A stretch of 64,000 nt of DNA from NCBI GenBank assembly GCA_032622095.1, contig CP136068.1:126797989-126861988 (forward strand), given 5' to 3'. The stretch comes from Siphonodentalium dalli. Taxonomy: Eukaryota > Mollusca > Scaphopoda > Gadilida > Siphonodentaliidae. The notes beneath the pieces were generated by a model. It was not told where the DNA came from and ran no database searches. It was given only the letters and a program-made list of their open reading frames with translations. This document shows positions 1 through 12,774 of this stretch, piece by piece (the first letter of the stretch is position 1; each line of letters starts with the position of its first letter). A program made the position numbers and the translations under genes.

Positions 1-3000
1 AACCGAGGGTCAACTGGTCCGGGTTTTCTGTAAGGCGAGTAGGAATGGTGATTATGTGGACATAAAACGACAGCTTGTGACACTAAATACTTAAACAATA
101 CGAAATGTCCTTCAAAATTGGTCATTTTTTGCGTACCATCCCCCCAGGATATCTGTAGGTGGTCAACCGAGGGTCAACTGGTCCGGGTTTTATGTAAGGC
201 GGGTAGGAATGGTGATTATGTGGGCATAAAGCGACAGCTTGTGCCACTAAATACTCAAACTATACGAAATTTCCTTCAAAATTTGTCATTTTTTGCGTAC
301 CATCCCCCCAGGATATCTGTAGGTGGTCAACCGAGGGTCAACTGGTCCGGGTTTTATGTAAGGCGGGTAGGAATGGTGATTATGTGGACATAAAGCGACA
401 GCTTGTGTCACTAAATACACAAACTATACGAAATTTCCTTAAAAATTGGTCATTTTTCACGTACCATCCCCCCAGGATATCTGTAGGTGGTCAACAGAGG
501 GTCAACTGGTCCGGGTTTTCTGTAAGGCGGGTAGCAATGGTGATTATGTGGACATAAAGCGACAGCTTGTGCCACTAAATACTCAAACTATACAAAATTT
601 CCTTCAAAATTTGTCATTTTTTGCGTACCATCCCCCCAGGATATCTGTAGGTGGTCAACCGAGGGTCAACTGGTCCGGGTTTTCTGTAAGGCGGATAGGA
701 ATTGTGATTATGTGGGCATAAAGCGACAGCTTTTGCCACTAAATACTCAAACTATACGAAATTTCCTTCAAAATTGGTCATTTTTTGCGTACCATCCCCC
801 CAGGATATCTGTAGGTGGTCAACCGAGGGTCAACTAGTCCGGGTTTTCTGTAAGGCGGGTAGGAATGGTGATTATGTGGGCATAAAGCGACAGCTTGTGC
901 CACTAAATACTCAAACTATACGAAATTTCCTTCAAAATTGGTCATTTTTTGCGTACCATCCCCCAGGATATCTGTAGGTGGTCAACCGAGGGTCAACTGG
1001 TCCGGGTTTTCTGTAAGGCGGGTAGGAATGGTGATTATGTGGGCATAAAGCGACAGCTTGTGCCACTAAATACTCAAACTATACGAAATTTCCTTCAAAA
1101 TTGGTAATTTTTTACGTACCATCCCCCCAGGATATCTGTAGGTGGTCAACCGAGGGTCAACTGGTCCGGGTTTTCTGTAAGGCGGGTATGAATGGTGATT
1201 ATATGGACATAAAGCGACAGCTTGTGCCACTAAATACTCAAACTATACGAAATTTCCTTCAAAATTGTCATTTTTTGCGTGCATCCCCCCCAGGATATCT
1301 GTAGGTGGTCAACCGATGGTCAACTTGTCCGGGTTTTCTGTAAGTCGGGTAGGAATGGTGATAACGTGGACATAAAGCGACAGCTTGTGCCACTAAATAA
1401 TCAAACTATACGAAATGTCCTTCAAAATTGGTCATTTTTTGCGTACCATCCCCCCAGGATATCTGTAGGTGGTCAACCGAGGGTCAACTGGTCCGGGTTT
1501 TCTGTAAGGCGGGTATGAATGGTGATTATGTGGACATAAAGCGACAGCTTGTGCCACTAAATACTCAAACTATACGAAATTTCCTTCAAAATTGGTAATT
1601 TTTTGCGTACCATCCCCCCAGGATATCTGTAGGTGGTCAACCGAGGGTCAATTGGTCCGGGTTTTCTGTAAGGCGGGTAGGAATGGTGATTATGTGGGCA
1701 TAAAGCGACAGATTGTGCCACTAAATACTCAAACTATTTCATTCAAAATTGGTCATTTTTTGCGTACCATCCCTTCCAGGATATCTGTAGGTGGTCAACC
1801 GAGGGTCAACTGGTCCGGGTTTTCTGTAAGGCGGGTAGGAATGGTGATTATGTGGGCATAAAGCGACAGCTTGTGCCACTAAATACTCAAACTATACGAA
1901 ATATCCTTCAAAATTGGTCATTTTTTACTTACCATCCCCCCAGGATATCTGTAGTTGGTCAACCGAGGGTCAACTGGTCCGGGTTTTCTGTAAGGCGGGT
2001 AGGAATGGTGATTATGTGGACATAAAGCGACAGCTTGTGCCACTAAATACTCAAACTATACGAAATGTCCTTCAAAATTGGTCATTTTTCGCGAACCATC
2101 CCCCCAGGATATCTGTAGGTGGTCACCGAGGGTCAACTGGTCCGGGTTTTCTGTAAGGCGGGTAGGAATGGTGATTATGTGGACATAAAGCGACAGCTTG
2201 TGCCACTAAATACTCAAACTATACGAAATTTCCTTCAAAATTGGTCATTTTTTGCGTACCATCCCCCCAGGATATCTGTAGGTGGTCAACCGAGGGTCAA
2301 CTGGTCCGGGTTTTCTGTAAGGCGGGTATGAATGGTGATTATGTGGACATAAAGCGACAGCTTGTGCCACTAAATACTCAAACTATACGAAATTTCCTTC
2401 AAAATTTGTCATTTTTTGCGTACCATCCCCCAGGAAATCTGTAGGTGGTCAACCGAGGGTCAACTGGTCCGGGTTTTCTGTAAGGCGGGTAGGAATGGTG
2501 ATTATGTGGGCATAAAGCGACAGCTTGTGCCACTAAATACTCAAACTATACGAAATATCCTTCAAAATTGGTCATTTTTTACGTACAATCCCCCCAGGAT
2601 ATCTGTAGGTGGTCAACCGAGGGTCAACTGGTCCGGGTTTTCTGTAAGGCGGGTAGGAATGGTGATTATGTGGACATAAAGCGACAGCTTGTGCCACTAA
2701 ATACTCAAACTATACGAAATTTCCTTCAAAATTGGTCATTTTTCGCGTACCATCCCCCAGGATATCTGTAGGTGGTCAACCGAGGGTCAACTGGTCCGGG
2801 TTTTCTGTAAGGCGGGTAGGAATGGTGATTATGTGGACATAAAGCGACAGCTTGTGCCACTAAATACTCAAACTATACGAAATTTCCTTCAAAATTGGTC
2901 ATTTTTTGCGTGCCATCCCCCAGGATATCTGTAGGTGGTCAACCGAGGGTCAACTGGTCCGGGTTTTCTGTAAGGCGGGTATGAATGGTGATTATGTGGA

Positions 3001-6000
3001 CATAAAGCGACAGCTTGTGCCACTAAATACTCAAACTATACGAAATTTCCTTCAAAATTGGTCATTTTTTGCGTACCATCCCCCCAGGATATCTGTAGGT
3101 GGTCAACCGAGGGTCAACTGGTCCGGGTTTTATGTAAGGCGGGTAGGAATGGTGATTATGTGGGCATAAAGCGACAGCTTGTGCCACTAAATACTCAAAC
3201 TATACGAAATGTCCTTCAAAATTGGTCATTTTTTGCGTACCATCCCCCCAGGATATCTGTAGGTGGTCAACCGAGGGTCAACTGGTCCGGGTTTTCTGTA
3301 AGGCGGGTAGGAATGGTGATTATGTGGGCATAAAGCGACAGCTTGTGCCACTAAATACTCAAACTATACGAAATTTCCTTCAAAATTGGTCATTTTTTGC
3401 GTGCCATCCCCCAGGATATCTGTAGGTGGTCAACCGAGGGTCAACTGGTCCGGGTTTTCTGTAAGGCGGGTATGAATGGTGATTATGTGGACATAAAGCG
3501 ACAGCTTGTGCCACTAAATACTCAAACTATACGAAATTTCCTTCAAAATTTTTCATTTTTTGCGTACCATCCCCCCAGGATATCTGTAGGTGGTCAACCG
3601 AGGGTCAACTGGTCCGGGTTTTCTGTAAGGCGGGTAGGAATGGTGATTATGTGGGCATAAAGCGACAGCTTGTGCCACTAAATACTCAAACTATACGAAA
3701 TTTCCTTCCAAATTGGTCATTTTTTGCGTACCATCCCCCAGGATATCTGTAGGTGGTAAACCGAGGGTCAACTGGTCCGGGTTTTCTGTAAGGCGGGTAG
3801 GAATGGTGATTATGTGGGCATAAAGCGACAGCTTGTGCCACTAAATACTCAAACTATACGAAATTTCCTTCAAAATTGGTCATTTTTTGCGTACCATCCC
3901 CCCAGGATATCTGTAGGTGGTCAACCGAGGGTCAACTGGTCCGGGTTTTCTGTAAGGCGGGTAGGATTGGTGATTATGTGGACATAAAGCGACAGCTTGT
4001 GCCACTAAATACTCAAACTATACGAAATTTCCTTCAAAATTGGTAATTCTTTGGGTACCATCCCCCCAGGATATCTGTAGGTGGTCAACCGAGGGTCAAC
4101 TGGTCCGGGTTTTCTGTAAGGCGAGTAGGAATGGTGATTGTGTGGACATAAAGCGACAGCTTGTGCCACTAAATACTCAAACTATACGAAATGTCCTTCA
4201 AAATTGGTCATTTTTTGCGAACCATCCCCCCAGGATATCTTTAGGTGGTCAACCGAGGGTCAACTTGTCCTGGTTTTCTATAAGGCGGGTAGGAATGGTG
4301 ATTATGTGGGCATAAAGCGACAGCTTGTGCCACTTAATACTCAAACTATACGAAATTTCCTTCAAAATTGGTCATTTTTTGCGTACCATCCCCCCAGGAT
4401 ATCTGTAGGTGGTCAACCGAGGGTCAACTGGTCCGGGTTTTCTGTAAGGCGGGTAGGAATGGTGATTATGTGGGCATAAAGCGACAGATTGTGCCACTAA
4501 ATACTCAAACTATACGAAATTTCCTTCAAAATTTGTCATTTTTTGCGAACCATCCCCCCAGGATATCTGTAGGTGGTCAACCGAGGGTCAACTGGTCCGG
4601 GTTTTCTGTAAGGCGGGTAGGAATGGTGATTATGTGGGCATAAAGCGACAGCTTGTGCCACTAAATACTCAAACTATACGGAATATCCTTCAAAATTTGT
4701 CATTTTTTACGTACCATCCCTCAGGATATCTGTAGGTGGTCAACCGAGGGTCAACTGGTCCGGGTTTTCTGTAAGGCGGGTAGGAGTGGTGATTATGTGG
4801 ACATAAAGCGACAGCTTGTGCCACTAAATACTCAAACTATACGAAATTTCCTTCAAAATTGGTCATTTTTTGCGTACCATCCCCCCAGGATATCTGTAGG
4901 TGGTCAACCGAGGGTCAACTGGTCCGGGTTTTCTGTAAGGCGGGTAGAAGTGGTGATTATGTGGACATAAAGCGACAGCTTGTGCCACTAAATACTCAAA
5001 CTATACGAAATTTCCTTCAAAATTGGTCTTTTTTGCGTACCATCCCCCAGGATATCTGTAGGTGGTCAACCGAGGGTCAACTGGTCCCGGTTTTACGTAA
5101 GACGGGTATGAATGGTGATTATGTGGACATAAAGCGACAGCTTGTGCCACTAAATACTCAAACTATACGAAATTTCCTTCAAAATTGGTCATTTTTTGCG
5201 TACCATTCCCCCAGGATATCTGTATGTGGTCAACCGAGGGTCAACTGGTCCGGGTTTTCTGTAAGGCGGGTAGGAATGGTGTTTATTTGGGCATAAAGCG
5301 ACAGCTTGTGCCACTAAATACTCAAACTATACGAAATTTCCTTCAAAATTGGTCATTTTTTGCGTACCATCCCCCAGGATATCTTTAGGTGGTCAACCGA
5401 GGGTCAACTGGTCCGGGTTTTCTATAAGGCGGGTAGGAATGGTGATTATGTGGGCATAAAGCGACAGCTTGTGCCACTAAATACTCAAACTATTCGAAAT
5501 TTTCTTCAAAATTGGTCATTTTTTGCGTACCATCCCCCCCAGGATATCTATAGGTGGTCAACCGAGGGTCAACTGGTCTGGGTTTTCTGTAAGGCGAGTA
5601 GGAATGGTGATTATGTGGGCATAAAGCGACAGATTGGGCCACTAAATACTCAAACTATACGAAATTTCCTTCAACATTTGTCATTTTTTGCGTACCATCC
5701 CCCCAGGATATCTGTAGGTGGTCAACCGAGGGTCAACTGGTCCGGGTTTTCTGTAAGGCGGGTAGGAATGGTGATTATGTGGGCATAAAGCGACAGATTG
5801 TGCCACTAAATACTCAAACTATACGAAATTTCCTTCAAAATTTGTCATTTTTTGCGTACCATCCCCCCAGGATATCTGTAGGTGGTCAACCGAGGGTCAA
5901 CTGGTCCGGGTTTTCTGTAAGGCGGGTTGGAATGGTGATTATGTGGGCATAAAGCGACAGCTTGTGCCACTAAATACTCAAACTATACGAAATATCCTTC

Positions 6001-9000
6001 AAAATTGGTCATTTTTTACGTACCATCCACAAGGATATATGTAGGTGGTCAACCGAGGGTCAACTGGTCCGGGTTTTCTGTAAGGCGGGTAGGAATGGTG
6101 ATTATGTGGACATAAAGCGACAGCTTTTGCCACTAAATACTCAAACTATACGAAATTTCCTTCAAAATTGGTCATTTTTCGCGTACCATCCCCCCAGGAT
6201 ATCTGTAGGTGGTCAACCGAGGGTCAACTGGTCCGGGTTTTCTGTAAGGCGGGTATGAATGGTGATTATGTGGACATAAAGCGACAGCTTGTGCCACTAA
6301 ATACTCAAACTATACGAAATTTCCTTCAAAATTGGTCATTTTTTGCGTACCATCCCCCAGGATATCTGTAGGTGGTCAACCGAGGGTCAACTGGTCCGGG
6401 TTTTCTGTAAGGCGGGTAGGAGTGGTGATTATGTGGACATAAAGCGACAGCTTGTGCCACTAAATACTCAAACTATACGAAATTTCCTTCAAAATTTGTC
6501 ATTTTTTGCGTACCATCCCCCCAGGATATCTGTAGGTGGTCAACCGAGGGTCAACTGGTCCCGGTTTTCTGTAAGGCGGGTATGAATGGTGATTATGTGG
6601 ACATAAAGCGACAGCTTGTGCCACTAAATACTCAAACTATACGAAATTTCCTTCAAAATTGGTAATTTTTTGCGTACCATCCCCCCAGGATATCTGTATG
6701 TGGTCAACCGAGGGTCAACTGGTCCGGGTTTTCTGTAAGGCGGGTAGTAATGGTGATTATGTGGACATAAAGCGACAGCTTGTGCCACTAAATACTCAAA
6801 CTATACGAAATTTCCTTCAAAATTGGTCATTTTTTGCGTACCATTCCCCCGGGATATCTGTATGTGGTCAACCGAGGGTCAACTGGTCCGGGTTTTCTGT
6901 AAGGCGGGTAGGAATGGTGTTTATTTGGGCATAAAGCGACAGCTTGTGCCACTAAATACTCAAACTATACGAAATTTCCTTCAAAATTGGTCATTTTTTG
7001 CGTACCATCCCCCCAGGATATCTTTAGGTGGTCAACCGAGGGTCAACTGGTCCGGGTTTTCTATAAGGCGGGTAGGAATGGTGATTATGTGGGCATAAAG
7101 CGACAGCTTGTGCCACTAAATACTCAAACTATTCGAAATTTCCTTCAAAATTGGTCATTTTTTGCGTACCATCCCCCCAGGATATCTGTAGGTGGTCAAC
7201 CGAGGGTCAACTGGTCTGGGTTTTCTGTAAGGCGGGTAGGAATGGTGATTATGTGGGCATAAAAGCGACAGATTGGGCCACTAAATACTCAAACTATACG
7301 AAATTTCCTTCCACATTTGTCATTTTTTGAGTACCATCCCCCCAGGATATCTGTAGGTGGTCAACCGAGGGTCAACTGGTCCGGGTTTTCTGTAAGGCGG
7401 GTAGGAATGGTGATTATGTGGGCATAAAGCGACAGATTGTGCCACTAAATACTCAAACTATACGAAATTTCCTTCAAAATTTGTCATTTTTTGCGTACCA
7501 TCCCCCCAGGATATCTGTAGGTGGTCAACCGAGGGTCAACTGGTCCGGGTTTTCTGTAAGGCGGGTAGGAATGGTGATTATGTGGGCATAAAGCGACAGC
7601 TTGTGCCACTAAATACTCATACTATACGAAATATCCTTCAAAATTGGTCATTTTTTACGTACCATCCCCAAGGATATATGTAGGTGGTCAACCGAGGGTC
7701 AACTGGTCCGGGCTTTCTATAAGGCGGGTAGGAATGGTGATTATGTGGACATAAAGCGACAGCTTGTGCCACTAAATACTCAAACTATACGAAATTTCCT
7801 TCAAAATTTGTCATTTTTCACGTACCATCCCCCAGGATATCTGTAGGTGGTCAACCGAGGGTCAACTGGTCCGGGTTTTCTGTAAGGCGGGTAGGAATGG
7901 TGATTATGTGGACATAAAGCGACAGCTTGTGCCACTAAATACTCAAACTATACGAAATTTCCTTCAAAATTGGTCATTTTTCGCGTACCATCCCCCAGGA
8001 TATATGTAGGTGGTCAACCGAGGGTCAACTGGTCCGGGTTTTCTGTAAGGCGGGTAGGAATGGTGATTATGTGGACATAAAGCGACAGCTTGTGCCACTA
8101 AATACTCAAACTATACGAAATTTCCTTCAAAATTGGTCATTTTTTGCGTACCATCCCCCCAGGATATCTGTAGGTGGTCAACCGAGGGTCAACTGGTCCG
8201 GGTTTTCTGTAAGGCGGGTAGGAGTGGTGATTATGTGGACATAAAGCGACAGCTTGTGCCACTAAATACTCAAACTATACGAAATTTCCTTCAAAATTGG
8301 TCATTTTTTGTGTACCATCCCCCCAGGATATCTGTAGGTGGTCAACCGAGGGTCAACTGGTCCCGGTTTTCTGTAAGGCGGGTATGAATGGTGATTATGT
8401 GGACATAAAGCGACAGCTTGTGCCACTAAATACTCAAACTATACGAAATTTCCTTCAAAATTGGTAATTTTTTGCGTACCATCCCCCCAGGATATCTGTA
8501 GGTGGTCAACCGAGGGTCAACTGGTCCGGGTTTTCTGTAAGGCGAGTAGGAATGGTGATTATGTGGACATAAAGCGACAGATTGTGCCACTAAATACTCA
8601 AACTATACGAAATGTCCTTCAAAATTGGTCATTTTTTGCGTACCATCCCCCCAGGATATCTGTAGGTGGTCAACCGAGGGTCAACTGGTCCGGGTTTTCT
8701 GTAAGGCGGGAAGGAATGGTGATTATGTTGGCATAAAGCGACAGCTTGTGCCACTAAATACTCAAACTATACGAAGTTTCCTTCAACATTTGTCATTTTT
8801 TGCGTACCATCCCCCCAGGATATCTGTAGGTGGTCAACCGAGGGTCAACTGGTCAGGGTTTTCTGTAAGGCGGGTAGGAATGGTGATTATGTGGGCATAA
8901 AGCGACAGCTTGTGCCACTAAATACTCAAACTATACGAAATATCCTTCAAAATTGGTCATTTTTTACGTACCATCCCCCAGGATATCTGTAGGTGGTCAA

Positions 9001-10330
9001 CCGATGGTCAACTGGTCCGGGTTTTCTATAAGGCGGGTAGGAATGGTGATTATGTGGACATAAAGCGACAGCTTGTGCCACTAAATACTCAAACTATACG
9101 AAATTTCCTTCAAAATTGGTCATTTTTCGCGTACCATCCCCCCAGGATATCTGTAGGTGGTCAACCGAGGGTCAACTGGTCCGGGTTTTCTGTAAGGCGG
9201 GTAGGAATGGTGATTATGTGGACATAAAGCGACAGCTTGTGCCACTAAATACTCAAACTATACGAAATTTCCTTCAAAATTTGTCATTTTTCGCGTACCA
9301 TCCCCCTAGGATATCTGTAGGTGGTCAACCGAGGGTCAACTGGTCCGGGTTTTCTGTAAGGCGGGTATGAATGGTGATTATGTGGACATTAAGCGACAGC
9401 TTGTGCCACTAAATACTCAAACTATACGAAATTTCCTTCAAAATTGGTCATTTTTTGCGTACCATCCCCCAGGATATCTGTAGGTGGTCAACCGAGGGTC
9501 AACTGGTCCGGGTTTTCTGTAAGGCGGGTAGGAATGTTGATTATGTGGGCATAAAGCGACAGCTTGGGCCACTAAATACTCAAACTATACGAAATTTCCT
9601 TCAAGATTGGTCATTTTTTGAGTACCATCCCCCAGGATATCTGTAGGTGGCCAACCGAGGGTCAACTGGTCCGGGTTTTCTGTAAGGCGGGTAGGAATGG
9701 TGATTATGTGGGCATAAAGCGACAGCTTGTGCCACTAAATACTCAAACTATACGAAATTTCCTTCAAAATTGGTCATTTTTTGCGTACCATCCCCCCAGG
9801 ATATCTGTAGGTGGTCAACCGAGGGTCAACTGGTCCGGGTTTTCTGTAAGGCGGGTAGGAATGGTGATTATGTGGGCATAAAGCGACAGCTTGTGCCACT
9901 AAATACTCAAACTATACGAAATTTCCTTCAAAATTGATCATTTTTTACGTACCACCCCCCCCCCCAGGATATCTGTAGGTGGTTAACCGAGGGTCAACTG
10001 GTCCGGGTTTTCTGTAAGGCGGGTAGGAATGGTGATTATGTGGACATAAAGCGACAGCTTGTGCCACTAAATACTCAAACTATACGAAATTTCCTTCAAA
10101 ATTGGTCATTTTTTGCGTACCATCCCCCCAGGATATCTGTAGGTGGTCAACCGAGGGTCAACTGGTCCGGGTTTTCTGTAAGGCGGGTAGGAATGGTGAT
10201 TATGTGGGCATAAAGCGACAGCTTGTGCCACTAAATACTCAAACTATACGAAATTTCCTTCAAAATTTGTCATTTTTTGGGTACCATCCCCCCAGGATAT
10301 CTGTAGGTGGTCAACCGAGGGTCAACTGGG
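1..10330. repeat. 164-bp satellite array A1 (about 63 monomers)
   Basis: Head-to-tail monomers recur every 164 bp (163 where a C-run is one shorter). Landmarks in every unit are a C5-C6 run before AGGATATCTGTAGGTGG, then GGTCAACCGAGGGTCAACTG, CATAAAGCGACAGC and ACTCAAACTATACGAAA. Most monomers differ at only a few positions, which implies ongoing homogenisation. The array is already in phase at base 1 and so extends beyond the window. It ends inside a monomer at GTCAACTGG, where segment S1 begins. Many short reading frames of 67-91 codons come from the repeat and are not counted as genes. The sequence suggests no function beyond structural or heterochromatic satellite DNA. Confidence 0.97.
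5185..7680. repeat. Higher-order duplication inside A1 (period about 1638 bp, ten monomers)
   Basis: Private variants recur in the same order 1638 bp apart. GTGTTTATTTGGGC occurs near 5280 and 6918, CAGATTGGGCCACT near 5631 and 7269, and the AAGGATATATGTAGG variant near 6031 and 7668. The simplest reading is one unequal exchange of ten monomers within the array. Confidence 0.75.
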
Positions 10331-10408
10331 CCTATTTACTAAGAAGGTGTGTATTAATTGTCATTATAGGAGTGTATTGTGATGATATGCTATTTGTTTT
10401 TCTTTAAA

Positions 10409-10469
10409 ATACCATCGGATGGTAAATACCGCATATCGGTAGAATCGCTATTTGCCATCCGATGGTAAA
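10409..10469. repeat. Hairpin at the left edge of S1
   Basis: ATACCATCGGATGGTAAATA and the inverted TTTGCCATCCGATGGTAAAT form arms of about 20 bp around a short loop. The same hairpin sits at the left edge of S2, S3 and S4. Confidence 0.7.
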
Positions 10470-10484
10470 TAGCCGCTGCCTAAA

Positions 10485-10655
10485 AACAGATTTGACCTCG
10501 GCACGTGAAAAGTTGACCTCGGATCTGAAAATCAATAGGCCTATGTCACCCCCCGGCCGAAAATACCCCACACATACCAAGTTTCATCGAAATCGGGTCG
10601 GCCGTTTTCGAGTTCATCGATTACACACAAACAAACAAACAAACAGATCTTCCAA
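10485..10655 (+). repeat. Retroposon-like 3-prime tail in S1
   Basis: A run through AAGTTTCATCGAAATCGGG, GGCCGTTTTCGAGTTCATCG and a (CAAA)n microsatellite resembles the 3-prime ends of many invertebrate LINE- or SINE-type elements. The assignment rests on general resemblance only. Equivalent copies lie in S2, S3 and S4. Confidence 0.35.
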
Positions 10656-10921
10656 AATATAATAGAAGATATGCCATTTTATATACCATTTGAAAGAGGA
10701 AGCTCCAAAACATTGTATTTTCAACTTATTCGATGTAATAAACTGTGCATGTTGTTTTGTTGAGATACATGACGTCTCTTGTGTGCTCAAGTTTCTGCAT
10801 AAAGTCTATTATTTTCAATGGAAGGGGAATAACTCTATATACACAATAGAGACCTGAAAATGTGCATATAGTGTCCTAAGTGCGACGTCCAAATACAGCG
10901 GCCATTAGAGCTTCCTATTTT

Positions 10922-10997
10922 GGGGTAGCTTCGGTGGCCGTGTGGTATTGACGTCGTGCTCGCCTTCATGGCCGGGGTTCGAATCCCAAAGCACCCC
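10922..10997 (+). repeat. tRNA-derived SINE-like sequence (copy in S1)
   Basis: About 76 nt with a good B-box (GGGGTTCGAATCCC), an A-box-like region (TAGCTTCGGTGGCCGTGTGG) and ends that partly pair like an acceptor stem (GGGGTAG with GCACCCC). The T stem pairs over only three bases and no clean anticodon arm forms, so it is not a convincing functional tRNA gene. A SINE head or tRNA pseudogene fits best. It runs directly into a poly-C stretch. Confidence 0.5.
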
Positions 10998-11946
10998 CCC
11001 CCCCAAAATATGCACTGTCTCAAAATTACACTTGCTTCTTTAGATATAAAGTTATTCTTCTTCCATTGAAAATAAACTATTGTTTGAATTTTGTTGCATT
11101 CTGGGAGCCATAACGGGGGGGGGGGGGGGTATTTTCTATTACTCTATGAGCACCTTCTCCGATGTTACAAATGGTGATGAATTATAGTATTTTAACCATA
11201 TTTTATGGCATAGATTGTTATTATAAAATCGTATATCAAGGCACTTTAAAAAAATAGTTTGAATTCTGTTGCATTCTGGGAGCCATAACGGGGGGATGAT
11301 TTCGTGATTTCAGCTATGTTTTATTACTCTATGGGCACCTTCTGAGACACAGACGTTCCAAATGGTGATGAATTATAGTATTTTAACCATATTTTATGGC
11401 ATAGATTGTTATTATAAAATCGTATATCAAGGCACTTTAAAAAATTAATCGGTGACTCGAAAATTAAATGGGCCTTTAAAGATGTATTATACTGAAATAC
11501 ATATACCAGGCGTTTGTATGGACAAAACAAGGGTATCGTTATAATGATAAAGGGGTCGAGAGAGATTATTTATTAGCAAAAGTGCATACATTATACACGA
11601 ATACAGGAAATGCAAGCACGTTAAAAACTAAAATATATTTATGCAGTGTACATTATTAGGTGTACATGCATGATATGCCCAACTGAAGGTCAGCGAGATG
11701 CAGAAGTGTGCACTTTGCCAGGGGTCGGCAGAGCTTCGTTACTGACTGTCTTCCTACCCACCCCAACATATAGTTTTATCAACTCCAGTCACGGCAAATA
11801 TGAGATGTTTATTGGTGTACATCAAAAGTAAATTAAAGAACATTTTTATATGCACCTCTATAACTGATTCGAGGGAGCGTTGTATTTACAGGTCTCCGGG
11901 TTTCTTATCACTTTCTTGATGGGAGCTTCCTGGTTTTTTGCGAAAA

Positions 11947-12176
11947 CCCTGTGCCAATGCATTCTCTTATATATGCGAGTCGACCATAGGTCGCCTCGCA
12001 TATATACGAGAATGCATTGGCCTAACAAATTTTATATTATTTTTTATAATTGTTAAAAGATTTAAGAAATAATGATAAAAAAAATGATAAACAATTGTTA
12101 GGCCAATGTATTCTCTTATATATGCGAGGCGACCTGTGGTTGACTCGCATATATACGAGAATGCATTGGCACAGGG
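11947..12176. mobile_element. Double-hairpin foldback element FB (copy in S1)
   Basis: The 230-bp element starts CCCTGTGCCAATGCATTCTC and ends with its reverse complement. Each end is itself a hairpin (TATATGCGAG / CTCGCATATA around a GTCGACC-like loop), so two cruciforms flank an AT-rich core that also contains AACAAATTT / AACAATTGTT. It has no coding capacity. This is a MITE-like foldback with five copies in the window; no clear target duplication was seen. Confidence 0.8.
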
Positions 12177-12774
12177 TCTTTAATGTTGCGCCAGCGCAGC
12201 TCCCGTCATGAAAGGATTATACATACAGAAATGCATAATAGTGTCCTCATTGTCACGATAAACCGCAAGATCGGTGGGGTGAGATCCATTTAGAACACTA
12301 TGCATGTAGTGTGTTGAAGGAGGTGAAGAGGTTGGATTGACTGTATATGGAACATGCCAATCTGCTGAATGGGATTGAATAGAATGACAATCTGCGGAAC
12401 GAAATTTGAAATTGCATGGGACGGCCGATATATCGAGGAATATGGCACGCAGACGTCTCGTTGTTGATGTCTAACGCAAGGCCGAAACATTGATGTCAAA
12501 CGCAGTTTTCGATGTTTCGTGGCACCTGAGCATGTGTGGGTTAATCGGTCTCTATATGTACAAAAACAATTCCTTCTGTCGCCTGAATACATTTATATTG
12601 TGTTATAGATGCTAAACTTCATTTTAATACAAAGTTTGCTTGTGGGTATAGCTTTATCACGGTAAAATTACAATTCTACAGCTGTTTCGCAGCCTTGATT
12701 TCGACAATTTTATGGTATGTCAGTCGTCGACCGAATAATGAAATTTCTGGTGTCCGGTCAGTGGCGGGGTTAAT

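Larger units (their letters stand above)
10331..12774. repeat. Segment S1, first copy of the 2.44-kb inter-satellite unit
   Basis: Non-satellite DNA starts abruptly at CCTATTTACTAAG after a broken monomer and ends at GGCGGGGTTAAT, where the satellite resumes. In order it holds a short hairpin (10409-10469), a retroposon-like tail ending in (CAAA)n, a tRNA-like stretch (10922-10997), C and G homopolymers, two tandem ~180-bp units that both contain GCATTCTGGGAGCCATAACG (about 11082-11447), the double-hairpin foldback (11947-12176) and one arm of a larger inverted repeat. The longest reading frame is about 100 codons and shows no recognisable family. S1 is closest to S2. Confidence 0.93.

Noticed and set aside
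118-10407. Dozens of overlapping 67-91-codon + strand frames in the satellite
   Set aside because: They repeat with the 164-bp unit in shifting frames (164 is not a multiple of three) and follow array boundaries. They are products of the satellite sequence and show no codon constraint.
10922-10997. Functional tRNA gene
   Set aside because: The B-box is good, but the T stem pairs over three bases only and no proper anticodon arm can be drawn.
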